The position numbers and the translations under genes are program-made. A model generated the notes under the pieces. It was given only the letters and a program-made list of their open reading frames with translations, did not search any database and was not told where the DNA came from. From Salegentibacter salinarum (lineage in GTDB: Bacteria; Bacteroidota; Bacteroidia; Flavobacteriales; Flavobacteriaceae): a stretch of 64,000 nt of DNA. The DNA lies in contig NZ_FUZC01000002.1 of NCBI RefSeq assembly GCF_900168115.1, positions 124,001 to 188,000 on the forward strand. The letters are read 5' to 3'. Below, piece after piece: positions 25,956 to 34,377 of the stretch; positions within the stretch are counted from its first letter, which is position 1, and every line of letters starts with the position of its first letter.

Positions 25956-26960
25956 ATGAAGATTTTACGAAAAATGCTACTTCCCTTTGCTTTATTGTAC
26001 GGATTTGTAACCTGGAGCAGGAATTTGTTTTATAACTCCGGAATACTGAAATCTAAATCTTATAATGTACCGGTGATTTGCGTGGGAAACCTTAATACGG
26101 GAGGAACGGGAAAATCCCCAATGATAGAATATTTGCTGAAACTTTTACTACCTGATTTTAAAGTTGCAACCCTTAGCAGAGGTTATAAACGAACCAGTAA
26201 AGGTTATAAATTATTAAACGGAAACGAAACTGCAGCTGAAGTAGGTGATGAGCCACTTCAATTTAAAAGAAAGTTTAAAAATGCACTTATTGCAGTAGAT
26301 GTTGACAGACAGAATGGAACTGTAAAACTTCAGCAGGAAAGCGCTGAAATTATTTTATTAGACGATGCTTTTCAGCATAGAAAAGTAAAGGCAGGGTTAA
26401 ATATTTTACTCACTGCTTATGGCGATCTCTATGTAAACGATTTTATGCTGCCCACAGGAAATTTGCGGGAACCAACGTTGGGTGCAGAACGCGCAAAAAT
26501 AGTAGTTGTCACCAAATGTCCTCCAAATCTTACCAAAGCTGAAATGGAATTGGCTAAAGGAAAACTTAAATTACAGAATTATCAACAACTCTATTTTAGT
26601 TTTATAGAATACGACGAAGAAATTTTTTCTGAAGCTACCACAGCTAAATTAAGCAGTTTAAAAGATAAAAAATTCACTCTCATTACTGGAATAGCGAATC
26701 CTAAGCCACTCATTAATTATCTGGAAGGAAATGGACTTGATTTTGAACATCTCGCATTTAAAGATCATCATAATTTTACCACTACTGAAATAACCCGGCT
26801 ACAAAAGGAAACATTGCTTTTAACTACCGAAAAGGATTATGTGCGATTACGAGAGAATTTTAAAGATGGGCAGCTATTTTATTTACCGGTGAAAACTGCT
26901 TTTTTAAACAATGAGGAAGCATTTAAACAGAAAATTTTGAGTTTTGTGCATAAAAAATGA
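25956..26960 (+). CDS. lpxK: Tetraacyldisaccharide 4'-kinase
   Basis: Phosphorylates the 4' position of the lipid A disaccharide at the inner membrane. 334 aa. The P-loop GNLNTGGTGKSPMIEYL is at about 44-60. N-terminal hydrophobic anchor LPFALLYGFVTW, plus VATLSRGYKR, DEPLQFKRK and the DDAFQHRKV motif. Its stop codon lies inside the left arm of a terminator. Divergent from the Nif3-like gene. Confidence 0.93.
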   Translation: MKILRKMLLPFALLYGFVTWSRNLFYNSGILKSKSYNVPVICVGNLNTGGTGKSPMIEYLLKLLLPDFKVATLSRGYKRTSKGYKLLNGNETAAEVGDEPLQFKRKFKNALIAVDVDRQNGTVKLQQESAEIILLDDAFQHRKVKAGLNILLTAYGDLYVNDFMLPTGNLREPTLGAERAKIVVVTKCPPNLTKAEMELAKGKLKLQNYQQLYFSFIEYDEEIFSEATTAKLSSLKDKKFTLITGIANPKPLINYLEGNGLDFEHLAFKDHHNFTTTEITRLQKETLLLTTEKDYVRLRENFKDGQLFYLPVKTAFLNNEEAFKQKILSFVHKK

Positions 26961-26983
26961 GGTGAATTCACACCTCATTTTTT
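26952..26983 (+). terminator. Terminator overlapping the lpxK stop codon
   Basis: Stem AAAAAATGAGGTG/CACCTCATTTTTT with loop AATTCA. The lpxK TGA at 26958-26960 is inside the left arm. Also usable in reverse. Confidence 0.88.
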
Positions 26984-27067
26984 ACTTTGGCTAATTCAAA
27001 CTATATATGTTTTCTCTTCGATATATAATTCAATTAAGCCTGAATTTACAAAGCACGTGTCAAATGA

Positions 27068-29293
27068 TTAAACGGCACTTTCCCTAATAGCTAATTGCCT
27101 GTTAATTTTAAGGAAGAACTCTTCAGTTTTATAGGGTTTGGGGATTATGTCACTAAAGCCATTTAAGAAGAATTCATCAAGGTTTTCGTCTAAGGTTACT
27201 GCGGTTAGCGCAACTATAGGAATTTCAGGATTAAATTTCCTGATCTCTTTTGTAGCTTCTATACCGCTAATTCCCGGCATATGGATATCCATTAAAATTA
27301 TATCGAATTCCTTTTCTTTGGTTTTTTCTATCGCGATAGTTCCGTTATCGGCTACCTCACAAGTTACCCCTTGTTTTTCTAAAATCTTCCGGGTAATCAT
27401 TTGGTTAATCTTATTATCTTCAACAATAAGAATATGTTTTCCTTCTAATTTATCTTCTAAGGGTTCAACTTCAATTCTAGGGCTGTTGTTCAGTTTATTT
27501 TCAACTTCTTTCGCTTCAAATTTTAATTGAAATGCAAATTTAGAACCTTTGCCCAGTTCACTATCCAGCTTTATTTCACTACCAAGCAATGTAAGTAAGT
27601 TCTTTACAATAGAAAGTCCCAAACCTGTCCCCCCAAATTTTCGGTTAATTTGAGTAGATCCTTGTGTGAAATTCTCAAAAATGGCTTGCTGTTTTTCTTT
27701 ACTTATGCCTTCGCCATTATCTTTTATTTCAAAATCCAGTAGCACAAAATTCCCTTCACGGCTGTTCATAGAAACATTGATCCATATATCGCCGTCTTCA
27801 GTAAATTTTATAGAATTCCCAATAAGATTTATAAGAATCTGGGAAATTTTAAGCGGATCTCCTTTTAATTCCTGCGGAATAGAATCATCGTAATTAAAAT
27901 GAATTTTAGTATTCTTCTCGTCCGCTGAATTTTTTAGAGCCACTAAAACGTCAGAAATTCGTTTTTTGAGATCAAAAGAAGCTTCCATAATCTCAACTTT
28001 GTTGGCTTCTAATTTGTTTAGATCTAAAATATTATTGATAAGCGAAAGCAAATATTCCCCGGAAAATTTAAGCGAATTAAGATGTTCTTTTTGATTTTCG
28101 GTAGGGCTTTCCTCCAGTAATAGATGGGTGAGGCCGGTTACCGCATATAAAGGTGTTCTTAACTCGTGGGTAATGGTAGACAGAAATTGCGCTTTTGCCA
28201 GCGAAGCTTTTTCAGCGTTTTCCTTGGCTTTTGTTAATTCGGCGTTTTTCTTTTGCAGCAACTCATTAGCGCGTGCTCGCAAATTGTTATTCTTATATAG
28301 AGAAAGAGTTAGAAGTGATAAAATTGTAATAAGTGCCACACTTAAAATGGTGGTAAGTTTATTCACCTTTAAATTTCTTTCCTGTTCTGCGTTTTGTAAG
28401 CTTAATTCATTTAGGCTACTTTGTAATGCATCTACACCGTACCTGGCATTAACCTGCTCAGCTAGTACTGCATTATTCATAGCAATTATAGAGTCTTTAC
28501 GGGCAAAACTTTTTTGAAGATATGCTAATGAAGATTCAAAGTCTCCGGTTTCTTCATATAGCTTACTCATTAGTTTATTTGCAGACATAATCATCCCGCC
28601 AAAATTTTGAGCATACGCAATGTCTAAAACGCGTTTAATATTTTCTTCGGCTAATTGGTAATTTTTCAAATCTAAATGAGCACGGGCAATATAATAATAT
28701 AGACGCGAAAGTTCGTAAACTTTATTGGTATCTGAAAGTCTGGTTCTTGCCTGCTGAAGTAGGTTTAATGCCTTTCTCGGTTCATTTTCAGTATTAAGGA
28801 TTATTATGGCGCGGTTTAAATCTACGATACCAAGATATACCTCATTATCGAGTTTTAAATATATTTCTTCGGCGAGATTCAGGTAGCGATTGGCTCTTGG
28901 TTTTTCTAACTGTGCCATCAAGATTTTCGCAAAGTTTACATAACTATACGCCAAACCATTTTGATCGTCAATATCTCTTTGAATAGAAATGGCTCGTTGC
29001 AGTTCGGTAATCGCTTTATCAAAATCGTGTCTTAAGTAATAAAGTTTTGCAAGAATGCTGCTGGAAAGCGCAATAGCACGCTTATCGTTTATTGATTTTG
29101 AAAGTTCCAGGGAAGAATTTAACTGCGCAATAGCGTTGTCAAAGTCTAACATATTTACCGAAACTTCGGCATCGTTGAGTAATTGTTGAATTCTCTCGTT
29201 GGTTATTTGAGAATCTTCGGTTTCATCTTGCTGAATTGCATAAGTGAGCGAGCACCAACATGCGAGGAATAGTATAAGAGTAAAGTTCTTCAT
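27068..29293 (-). CDS. TPR-containing hybrid sensor histidine kinase
   Basis: 741 aa. Signal peptide (ending TYA/I), five or more TPR-like repeats (about 30-280), one membrane helix (LTTILSVALITILSLLTLSLY, about 313-333), a short coiled coil, the HisKA box FLSTITHELRTPLYAVTG with the phospho-His, and HATPase motifs (NLIGNSIKFT, DNGEGISKE, GGTGLGLSIV). A C-terminal receiver with Asp in IILMDIHMPG closes it. The periplasmic TPR sensor plus internal receiver points to phosphorelay; there is no DNA-binding domain and no obvious partner regulator beside it. Confidence 0.92.
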   Translation of the reverse strand: MKNFTLILFLACWCSLTYAIQQDETEDSQITNERIQQLLNDAEVSVNMLDFDNAIAQLNSSLELSKSINDKRAIALSSSILAKLYYLRHDFDKAITELQRAISIQRDIDDQNGLAYSYVNFAKILMAQLEKPRANRYLNLAEEIYLKLDNEVYLGIVDLNRAIIILNTENEPRKALNLLQQARTRLSDTNKVYELSRLYYYIARAHLDLKNYQLAEENIKRVLDIAYAQNFGGMIMSANKLMSKLYEETGDFESSLAYLQKSFARKDSIIAMNNAVLAEQVNARYGVDALQSSLNELSLQNAEQERNLKVNKLTTILSVALITILSLLTLSLYKNNNLRARANELLQKKNAELTKAKENAEKASLAKAQFLSTITHELRTPLYAVTGLTHLLLEESPTENQKEHLNSLKFSGEYLLSLINNILDLNKLEANKVEIMEASFDLKKRISDVLVALKNSADEKNTKIHFNYDDSIPQELKGDPLKISQILINLIGNSIKFTEDGDIWINVSMNSREGNFVLLDFEIKDNGEGISKEKQQAIFENFTQGSTQINRKFGGTGLGLSIVKNLLTLLGSEIKLDSELGKGSKFAFQLKFEAKEVENKLNNSPRIEVEPLEDKLEGKHILIVEDNKINQMITRKILEKQGVTCEVADNGTIAIEKTKEKEFDIILMDIHMPGISGIEATKEIRKFNPEIPIVALTAVTLDENLDEFFLNGFSDIIPKPYKTEEFFLKINRQLAIRESAV

Positions 29294-29333
29294 TCGGGAA
29301 ATTCAGCTAAAAGCTTAATTGAGCTAAATATAG

Positions 29334-30341
29334 TTATTTATCATTAACGATAGAAATTAAATCGACAAGACGACTGGAATACCCGATCTCATTATCATAC
29401 CAACCTATAATCTTAATTAATTTCCCGCCAATTACCGAAGTCATTAGTGCATCAAAAATACACGAGTGCGGATTGTTGTTAATGTCAATAGACACTATTG
29501 GATCTTCGGTATAACTTAAGATACCCTTTAAGGAAGTTTCTGAAGCCTTTTTGAAAATCGTATTTATTTCCTCGATATTGGTTTCTTTACTTACATTAAT
29601 CGTCATATCGGTTAAAGAACCATTCGGTACGGGAACTCTAATTCCGCAACCTCCAATAACATTGCTAATATCGGGGAAAATGCCGGTTAAGGCTTTTGCT
29701 GCTCCTGTAGTTGTAGGAATTATTGATTGTGTTGCTGCCCGGCTTCTTCGTAAGTCGCGGTGCGGTTTATCGTGCAAACTCTGGTCTGAAGTATAAGAAT
29801 GTATCGTAGTAATATAAGCTTGTTCTACCTTAAAGTTTTCGTGAATAAGCTTTAGCATTGGCGCTGCGTTATTAGTTGTGCAGCTGGCGTTGGAAATTAC
29901 CTTTTCAGTGCCGTCTAAAATATGCTCATTTACTCCTAAAACCACCATTTTAATCTGGTCGTCTTCCGGGGGAACAGATAAAATTACTTTCTTTGCTCCA
30001 TTTTCAATATGATGCTGAAGATCTTTATAGGTTTTAAATTTCCCTGTGGCTTCTATTACTGTATCAATGTTGAATTTATTCCAATCAATTTCTTTAGGAT
30101 GGGCAAAGTTTAAAAGTGGAATCGATTTCCCATTTACCACAATATTATTTCCTTCTGAAGAAATTTCAGCTTGGGAAACACCGTGAATACTATCGTATTT
30201 TAATATGTGAGCAAGGGTTTTTGCATCGGCCAGGTCGTTTATTGCAACAACATTGATGCTTTTATTATCGATTAAAAGTCTAAAGAGATTACGCCCAATA
30301 CGGCCAAAACCGTTTATGGCAACATTGATGCTTTTATTCAT
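29334..30341 (-). CDS. gap: Glyceraldehyde-3-phosphate dehydrogenase, type I
   Basis: 335 aa. NAD(P)-binding GFGRIGRNLFR, catalytic Cys at about 153 in SNASCTTN, the His region IHSYTSDQSLHD and WYDNEIGYSSR at the C terminus. It interconverts glyceraldehyde 3-phosphate and 1,3-bisphosphoglycerate. It lies 17 nt downstream of lipA, so the pair is probably an operon. Whether it is the glycolytic or the gluconeogenic isoform cannot be settled here. Confidence 0.93.
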   Translation of the reverse strand: MNKSINVAINGFGRIGRNLFRLLIDNKSINVVAINDLADAKTLAHILKYDSIHGVSQAEISSEGNNIVVNGKSIPLLNFAHPKEIDWNKFNIDTVIEATGKFKTYKDLQHHIENGAKKVILSVPPEDDQIKMVVLGVNEHILDGTEKVISNASCTTNNAAPMLKLIHENFKVEQAYITTIHSYTSDQSLHDKPHRDLRRSRAATQSIIPTTTGAAKALTGIFPDISNVIGGCGIRVPVPNGSLTDMTINVSKETNIEEINTIFKKASETSLKGILSYTEDPIVSIDINNNPHSCIFDALMTSVIGGKLIKIIGWYDNEIGYSSRLVDLISIVNDK

Positions 30342-30358
30342 TTATTTCAGAAAAAAAC

Positions 30359-31237
30359 TTAGTCGATATGTTTGTGAGCTTTGTAAGAAGAACGTACTAA
30401 AGCGCTGCTTTCTACGTGACGAAATCCAAGGTCAAGGCCAATAGCTTCGTATTTCTTAAACTGGTCTGGCGTAATAAATTGCTTTACCGGTAAGTGCTTT
30501 TTGCTGGGCTGTAAATACTGGCCAATGGTTACCACATCTACATCTACACTTCTAAGATCGTGCAGGGTTTGGATAACTTCATCTTCCTTTTCCCCAAGGC
30601 CAAGCATAATTCCGGATTTGGTTCGGTTAATCCCCTGTTGTTTTAAGTAACGAAGCACTTCAAGACTACGATCGTACTTAGCCTGGATTCTAACTTCACG
30701 GGTTAGCCTCTTCACGGTTTCCATATTATGGGAAACAACTTCTGGCATAACTTCAACAATTCGGTCTATATTGCGCTCATTTCCCTGGAAATCAGGAACA
30801 AGTGTTTCTAAAGTTGTTTCAGGATTCATTCGGCGAATGGCCTTTACCGTTTCCGCCCAAATAATAGATCCCATATCTTTAAGATCGTCTCGGTCTACAC
30901 TTGTTACCACGGCGTGCTTAATGCCCATAATTTTAATAGAACGAGCTACTTTTTCTGGCTCATCCCAGTCAACCGTTTCAGGTCGGCCGGTTTTTACGCC
31001 ACAAAATCCGCAGGAACGGGTACAAACATTACCCAAAATCATAAAAGTAGCGGTGCCTTCGCTCCAACATTCACCCATATTAGGGCAACTACCCGAGGTG
31101 CAAATGGTATGCAAATCATATTTGTCTACCAGACTGCGAAGTTCGGTGTATTTTTTTCCGGTTGGAAGTTTTACCCTTAACCATTTTGGTTTGGCTTTCG
31201 GCTTTTCTTTAACTGGGCTTATAGTGTCTGTACTCAT
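30359..31237 (-). CDS. lipA: Lipoyl synthase
   Basis: Radical SAM enzyme inserting two sulfurs into protein-bound octanoate to make lipoate. 292 aa. The auxiliary cluster is [12 protein letters not shown] (CxxxxCxxxxxC) and the SAM cluster CTRSCGFC (CxxxCxxC); the terminal RSSYKA carries the Ser ligand. All cluster ligands are present. It feeds the pyruvate and 2-oxoglutarate dehydrogenases. Confidence 0.97.
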   Translation of the reverse strand: MSTDTISPVKEKPKAKPKWLRVKLPTGKKYTELRSLVDKYDLHTICTSGSCPNMGECWSEGTATFMILGNVCTRSCGFCGVKTGRPETVDWDEPEKVARSIKIMGIKHAVVTSVDRDDLKDMGSIIWAETVKAIRRMNPETTLETLVPDFQGNERNIDRIVEVMPEVVSHNMETVKRLTREVRIQAKYDRSLEVLRYLKQQGINRTKSGIMLGLGEKEDEVIQTLHDLRSVDVDVVTIGQYLQPSKKHLPVKQFITPDQFKKYEAIGLDLGFRHVESSALVRSSYKAHKHID

Positions 31238-31310
31238 AGCAAAAATCTAGGTTTCAAAGATACAATAATCTATCGAACTGCATAAATTAGACTGTTAAGT
31301 CAGCGATAAC

Positions 31311-31883
31311 TTAAACTGATTTTCTGGCTTCAATAATTTCAGCAAGTAACTTTTTAGCTCTCAGTAGTTTAACTTTTACATTGTTCATTGGTTCATCCAG
31401 GCTTTGGGCGATTTCTTTATAAGATTTTTCCTGAAAATACCTAAGATTGATCACTTCCTGATAATGTGGCTTCAATTGTTTAATATCGGTAAGCAGTTGC
31501 GCCAAATGCTGCTCGCTAATTAATTTATCTTCAATAGAGGGCGTTTCATCAGCAATGCGATAAACTTTATCATTTTCATCTGAAGTTGTTCGAGACCGGA
31601 TAGAAGATTTTTGCTTCCGAAGCATATCTACGTGAATATTCTTTGAGATGGCAATAAGCCAGGTGCTAAAAGAATAATCTTCATCAAAAGTGTGAATTTT
31701 ATTAAAAGCCTTGGAAAAAGTTTGAATGGTAATATCTTCAGATTCGTAGGCGTTTCCGGTTTTTTTAAGCTGAAATCCGTAAACGTTATCCCAAAATGTA
31801 TCAAGCAAATAATTAAAAGCCGACTGACTCCCTTTTTTGGCAGCTTTAATTTTGGTAAGTAGCAATTCGTGATTTATTTCCAA
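31311..31883 (-). CDS. ECF-type RNA polymerase sigma factor
   Basis: 190 aa from a TTG at 31883 (MEINHELLLTKIKAAKKG), which fits sigma-70 region 2 starts; the frame runs further back to 31967 inside the glycosyltransferase gene. Region 2 (AFNYLLDTFWDNVYGFQLKKTGNAYESEDITIQTF ... FSTWLIAISKNIHVDMLRK) and region 4 (LKPHYQEVINLRYFQEKSYKEIAQSL, then VKVKLLRAKKLL) are complete. With the TTG start it overlaps the glycosyltransferase by 10 nt. No anti-sigma factor gene is adjacent. Confidence 0.85.
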   Translation of the reverse strand: MEINHELLLTKIKAAKKGSQSAFNYLLDTFWDNVYGFQLKKTGNAYESEDITIQTFSKAFNKIHTFDEDYSFSTWLIAISKNIHVDMLRKQKSSIRSRTTSDENDKVYRIADETPSIEDKLISEQHLAQLLTDIKQLKPHYQEVINLRYFQEKSYKEIAQSLDEPMNNVKVKLLRAKKLLAEIIEARKSV

Positions 31884-32977
31884 TGCGTAGGTTTTGAAAC
31901 GCTGTTTGCTATAAATATGCCAAATTGGGTAAATATTAAAAATACTTCTAAAAACGGAAATAACCAAACTACATCTGTCTCCTGAAGTTTTTGTGCCGAT
32001 TTAGCATAAACCACCGCCTGTACCATGAATATAAATCCCGCAACTCCTAAAACTAGTTCCCACTGAAATTGAATTATTAATAATGCAGCCAATAGGATCC
32101 AGAAAAAGAATCGGGAGGCATAAAAAAGGCCCAATAAAACTTTGTCCTTTGTTTTGTAAAATCCGGCTACTGAAGCGTGCCTTCTTTTTTGTTGAAACCA
32201 GGATTTTAGATCAGTTTTTGGGACACTTCTCGTGCTGGCTTCGGGGTGATGACAAATAAAAGTGTTGTCTTCGTTGCCTCCTTCATTTACAAAAAGATCA
32301 TCGTCACCGGAGCGTAGGTGCAGATGATTGGCAAATCCTTTTTGCTCATAAAACTGCCTGGAGGTATAAGCGAGATTTCTGCCCACACCCATATACGGAT
32401 TTCCTAATTTTGCATAAGAAAAATATTGAATAGCGGTAAGCAAAGTTTCAAAACGAATCAGTTTGTTGAGTAATGACTTGCTGTTTTTAAAATAACCACC
32501 GTAGCCTAAAACAATTGCTTTTTCTTCCTGAAAGCCGGCAGCCATATGAGAGATCCAGTTTCGGCTTTGCGGAGCACAATCAGCGTCAGTGAAAATTAAA
32601 TATGGATTTTTTGCTTTTTTAATCCCAAGGGTAAGAGCATACTTTTTATTGGCCCAAAAAGCTTCATTATTTTGAACATCCACCAACTTCACCCTGCCAT
32701 CTAAAGCCTGAAAATTTTCAATAACTTCTAAAGTTTCATCTTGAGAAGCATCATTGATAACAATTACTTCAAAATCGGGATAATCCTGATCCAGAATAGG
32801 AGGGAGGAAGTTTTTAAGGTTTTCGGCTTCATTTTTTGCACAGACTATAACCGAAACCGGCAGATTTAACTTACCGGGATTTTTAGTTTTATCATTTGCA
32901 AATGCGAAAAAAGCCAGGTAATAGGCCAGGATAATTAAGGAAAATAATAAGAAAAACCCCAGTAAAAGTGTTGCCAT
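31874..32977 (-). CDS. Family 2 glycosyltransferase, membrane-anchored
   Basis: 367 aa. N-terminal membrane helix (LLLGFFLLFSLIILAYYLAFF), GT-A core (VSVIVCAKNEAENLKNFL; VIVINDASQDET; IFTDADC with the DxD-like metal site), the acceptor motif SGDDDLFVNE and QQKRRHAS (QxxRW-like). Three or four C-terminal helices follow. Probably transfers a sugar to a lipid or polysaccharide at the inner membrane; substrate unknown. Operon: small protein gene, this gene, sigma factor. Confidence 0.88.
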   Translation of the reverse strand: MATLLLGFFLLFSLIILAYYLAFFAFANDKTKNPGKLNLPVSVIVCAKNEAENLKNFLPPILDQDYPDFEVIVINDASQDETLEVIENFQALDGRVKLVDVQNNEAFWANKKYALTLGIKKAKNPYLIFTDADCAPQSRNWISHMAAGFQEEKAIVLGYGGYFKNSKSLLNKLIRFETLLTAIQYFSYAKLGNPYMGVGRNLAYTSRQFYEQKGFANHLHLRSGDDDLFVNEGGNEDNTFICHHPEASTRSVPKTDLKSWFQQKRRHASVAGFYKTKDKVLLGLFYASRFFFWILLAALLIIQFQWELVLGVAGFIFMVQAVVYAKSAQKLQETDVVWLFPFLEVFLIFTQFGIFIANSVSKPTHWK

Positions 32978-32982
32978 TTAGT

Positions 32983-33195
32983 CTAATTAGCCGCTTTCTT
33001 TTCTTCTCCAGAGCAATCAGACATTTCATCGGGCAATTTTCCGCAGAAACTGCAGGCTTCGCCATCTTTATTTAAAAAAGGACTTTGGCTTGCGCAGGTT
33101 CCTGCAAATTTACCGTCTTTCTTACCCCATATTTTTATGGCAATTCCGGCAAAAGCCAGTCCTAAAAGTACTATTGTTATTAAAAATAATTGCAT
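32983..33195 (-). CDS. Small membrane-anchored Cys-rich protein
   Basis: 70 aa. One N-terminal membrane helix (LFLITIVLLGLAFAGIAIKIW), then a soluble tail with four Cys: GTCASQSP, ACSFCGKLP (CxxC) and DCSGEE. The family is common but uncharacterised in Bacteroidota ('membrane or secreted protein'). A CxxC with two further Cys suggests metal or redox function (inference). First gene of the unit with the glycosyltransferase, 5 nt apart. Confidence 0.7.
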   Translation of the reverse strand: MQLFLITIVLLGLAFAGIAIKIWGKKDGKFAGTCASQSPFLNKDGEACSFCGKLPDEMSDCSGEEKKAAN

Positions 33196-33429
33196 AGCTG
33201 TATTTTTTCTAAAACCTCCTTTTTAAAAGCAGGTCTTTATTTTAATAATTCCCCTAAAATCATCGGGCATATTACTACTGCAAAAATAACAATAAAATGA
33301 CGTTTGGGAAAATTAGAGCGCATATTAGTATAAGCTTTACATACTTTAACTAAAATTTAATCGTAAAACCCTCAAAATGTCGGGATTAGGGAATAAATTA
33401 GTTCGATTAAACTACTAAAAACTACATTT

Positions 33430-34050
33430 ATGAAAACTAAGATTTTAATAACTCTTCTGGCAGCTTTAGCTTTCAGTTTTACTTCTTGTGAAGATACTAA
33501 GAAGAAAGAAGAAGAAAATGCTAAAATGGAGCAGCAGGAAGCCGAGCGCCAGGCTGAAATGGCTGCTGAAGAAGAGCGTATGGAAATGGAATCTAACAGT
33601 ATTGCGGCTAAAGCAATGGAGACAGATTCTTTAAGTACTCTGGTTAGTGCACTACAAAATGCTGATTTAGCCGATACTTTTACTGAAGATGAAGGTCCTT
33701 ATACGGTTTTTGCACCTACAAATAGTGCTTTTGAAAAAGTTGACCAGGCTACTATGGACGAATTGATGAAGAGTGAAAACAAGGACCAGTTGGCCACCGT
33801 CTTAAAATATCACGTTGTAGATGATGAAATCACTGCTTCAGATTTAAGCCAAATGATTGAAGATGGAGAGGGCGAAGCAAGCTTTTCTACTATGGATGGT
33901 GCAGAACTTAAAGTGATGATGGAAGGTGACAATATTGTTCTACAGGACGAAAATGGAAATAAAGCTACTATTATCGCTACAGATATTGAAGCCTCTAATG
34001 GAATGGTTCACCTTATAGACGGTGTGGTAATGAGGAAAAAAGATTCTTAG
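33430..34050 (+). CDS. Fasciclin-domain lipoprotein
   Basis: 206 aa. Lipobox SFTSC (Cys20), a Glu/Ala/Met-rich charged helix (about 25-55), then one FAS1 domain (about 65-204): DSLSTLVSALQNADL, YTVFAPTNSAFEKV (H1 box), KYHVVDDEITASDL and MVHLIDGVVM (H2 region). FAS1 domains mediate adhesion or envelope binding. Monocistronic, with a terminator; the DNA beyond its end belongs to a TPP riboswitch on the other strand. Confidence 0.87.
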   Translation: MKTKILITLLAALAFSFTSCEDTKKKEEENAKMEQQEAERQAEMAAEEERMEMESNSIAAKAMETDSLSTLVSALQNADLADTFTEDEGPYTVFAPTNSAFEKVDQATMDELMKSENKDQLATVLKYHVVDDEITASDLSQMIEDGEGEASFSTMDGAELKVMMEGDNIVLQDENGNKATIIATDIEASNGMVHLIDGVVMRKKDS

Positions 34051-34081
34051 TTAAGAATAGATTAATAGATTGATTTCAAGT

Positions 34082-34118
34082 AAATCTGCCGGTAATATTT
34101 ATCGGTGGATTTTTTTTT
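34082..34118 (+). terminator. Terminator of the fasciclin gene
   Basis: AAATCTGCCG/CGGTGGATTT stem (10 bp, two G-U pairs) with an 11-nt loop, then a long T run. Confidence 0.65.
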
Positions 34119-34129
34119 GAAACTGTTTT

Positions 34130-34168
34130 AAAAAGAAAAGCTTCATTTTCTTTGAGGAAAATGAAGCT
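34130..34168 (-). terminator. Minus-strand terminator downstream of the TPP aptamer
   Basis: 12-bp stem AGCTTCATTTTC/GAAAATGAAGCT with a 6-nt loop (34151-34156); the A-rich left flank gives TTTTCTTTTT on the minus strand. It lies 36 nt after the aptamer and looks like its expression platform. A weaker hairpin (AAAAAGGAC/GTCTTTTTT) sits between them at about 34176-34199. Confidence 0.75.
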
Positions 34169-34203
34169 CTCTCTAAAAAAGACAATAAAGTCCTTTTTAG
34201 ATT

Positions 34204-34275
34204 CAATATTTCCTACGCTGGCATTAACCAGATCAGGTTTTACGGGTATATCTCAGCCAAAGCACCCCGATATTG
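34204..34275 (-). ncRNA. TPP riboswitch (THI element) without a downstream gene
   Basis: Read on the minus strand, the conserved THI-box parts occur in order: GGGGTGCT, GGCTGAGA, TACCCGT, AACCTGATCTGG, TTAATGCCAGCGTAGGAAA. P1 is CAATAT/ATATTG. All TPP-contact segments of the family (CUGAGA, ACCUGAUCUGG, GCGUAGG) are intact. The next gene in its direction is the oppositely oriented fasciclin gene, so no ORF is controlled. murB ends 102 nt upstream. Confidence 0.93.
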
Positions 34276-34281
34276 ATATTA

Positions 34282-34309
34282 TAAATATAGGATTATTTTG
34301 AATCCCAAA
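34282..34309 (-). promoter_or_regulatory. Candidate promoter of the TPP riboswitch RNA
   Basis: Minus strand: TTTG (34309-34306), 16 nt, TATATTTA (34289-34282). This matches the Bacteroidota consensus except the last base and would start RNA right at the aptamer P1 stem. Confidence 0.5.
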
Positions 34310-34377
34310 CTGCTAATTTTAAGCTAAATAAAAGAAGATTTTTGTAGGCGGAACGTTAAATGTTTTCCAACAGGAAT

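Noticed and set aside
27138-28517. Several plus-strand ORFs of 75-130 aa opposite the histidine kinase
   Set aside because: Shadows with skewed Ser/Phe/Ile composition, no promoters, and no known domain.
34051-34203. A 35-codon TTG frame running from the TPP aptamer through the terminator
   Set aside because: No ATG, crosses the terminator stem, Lys/Phe-rich by composition; not a convincing gene.
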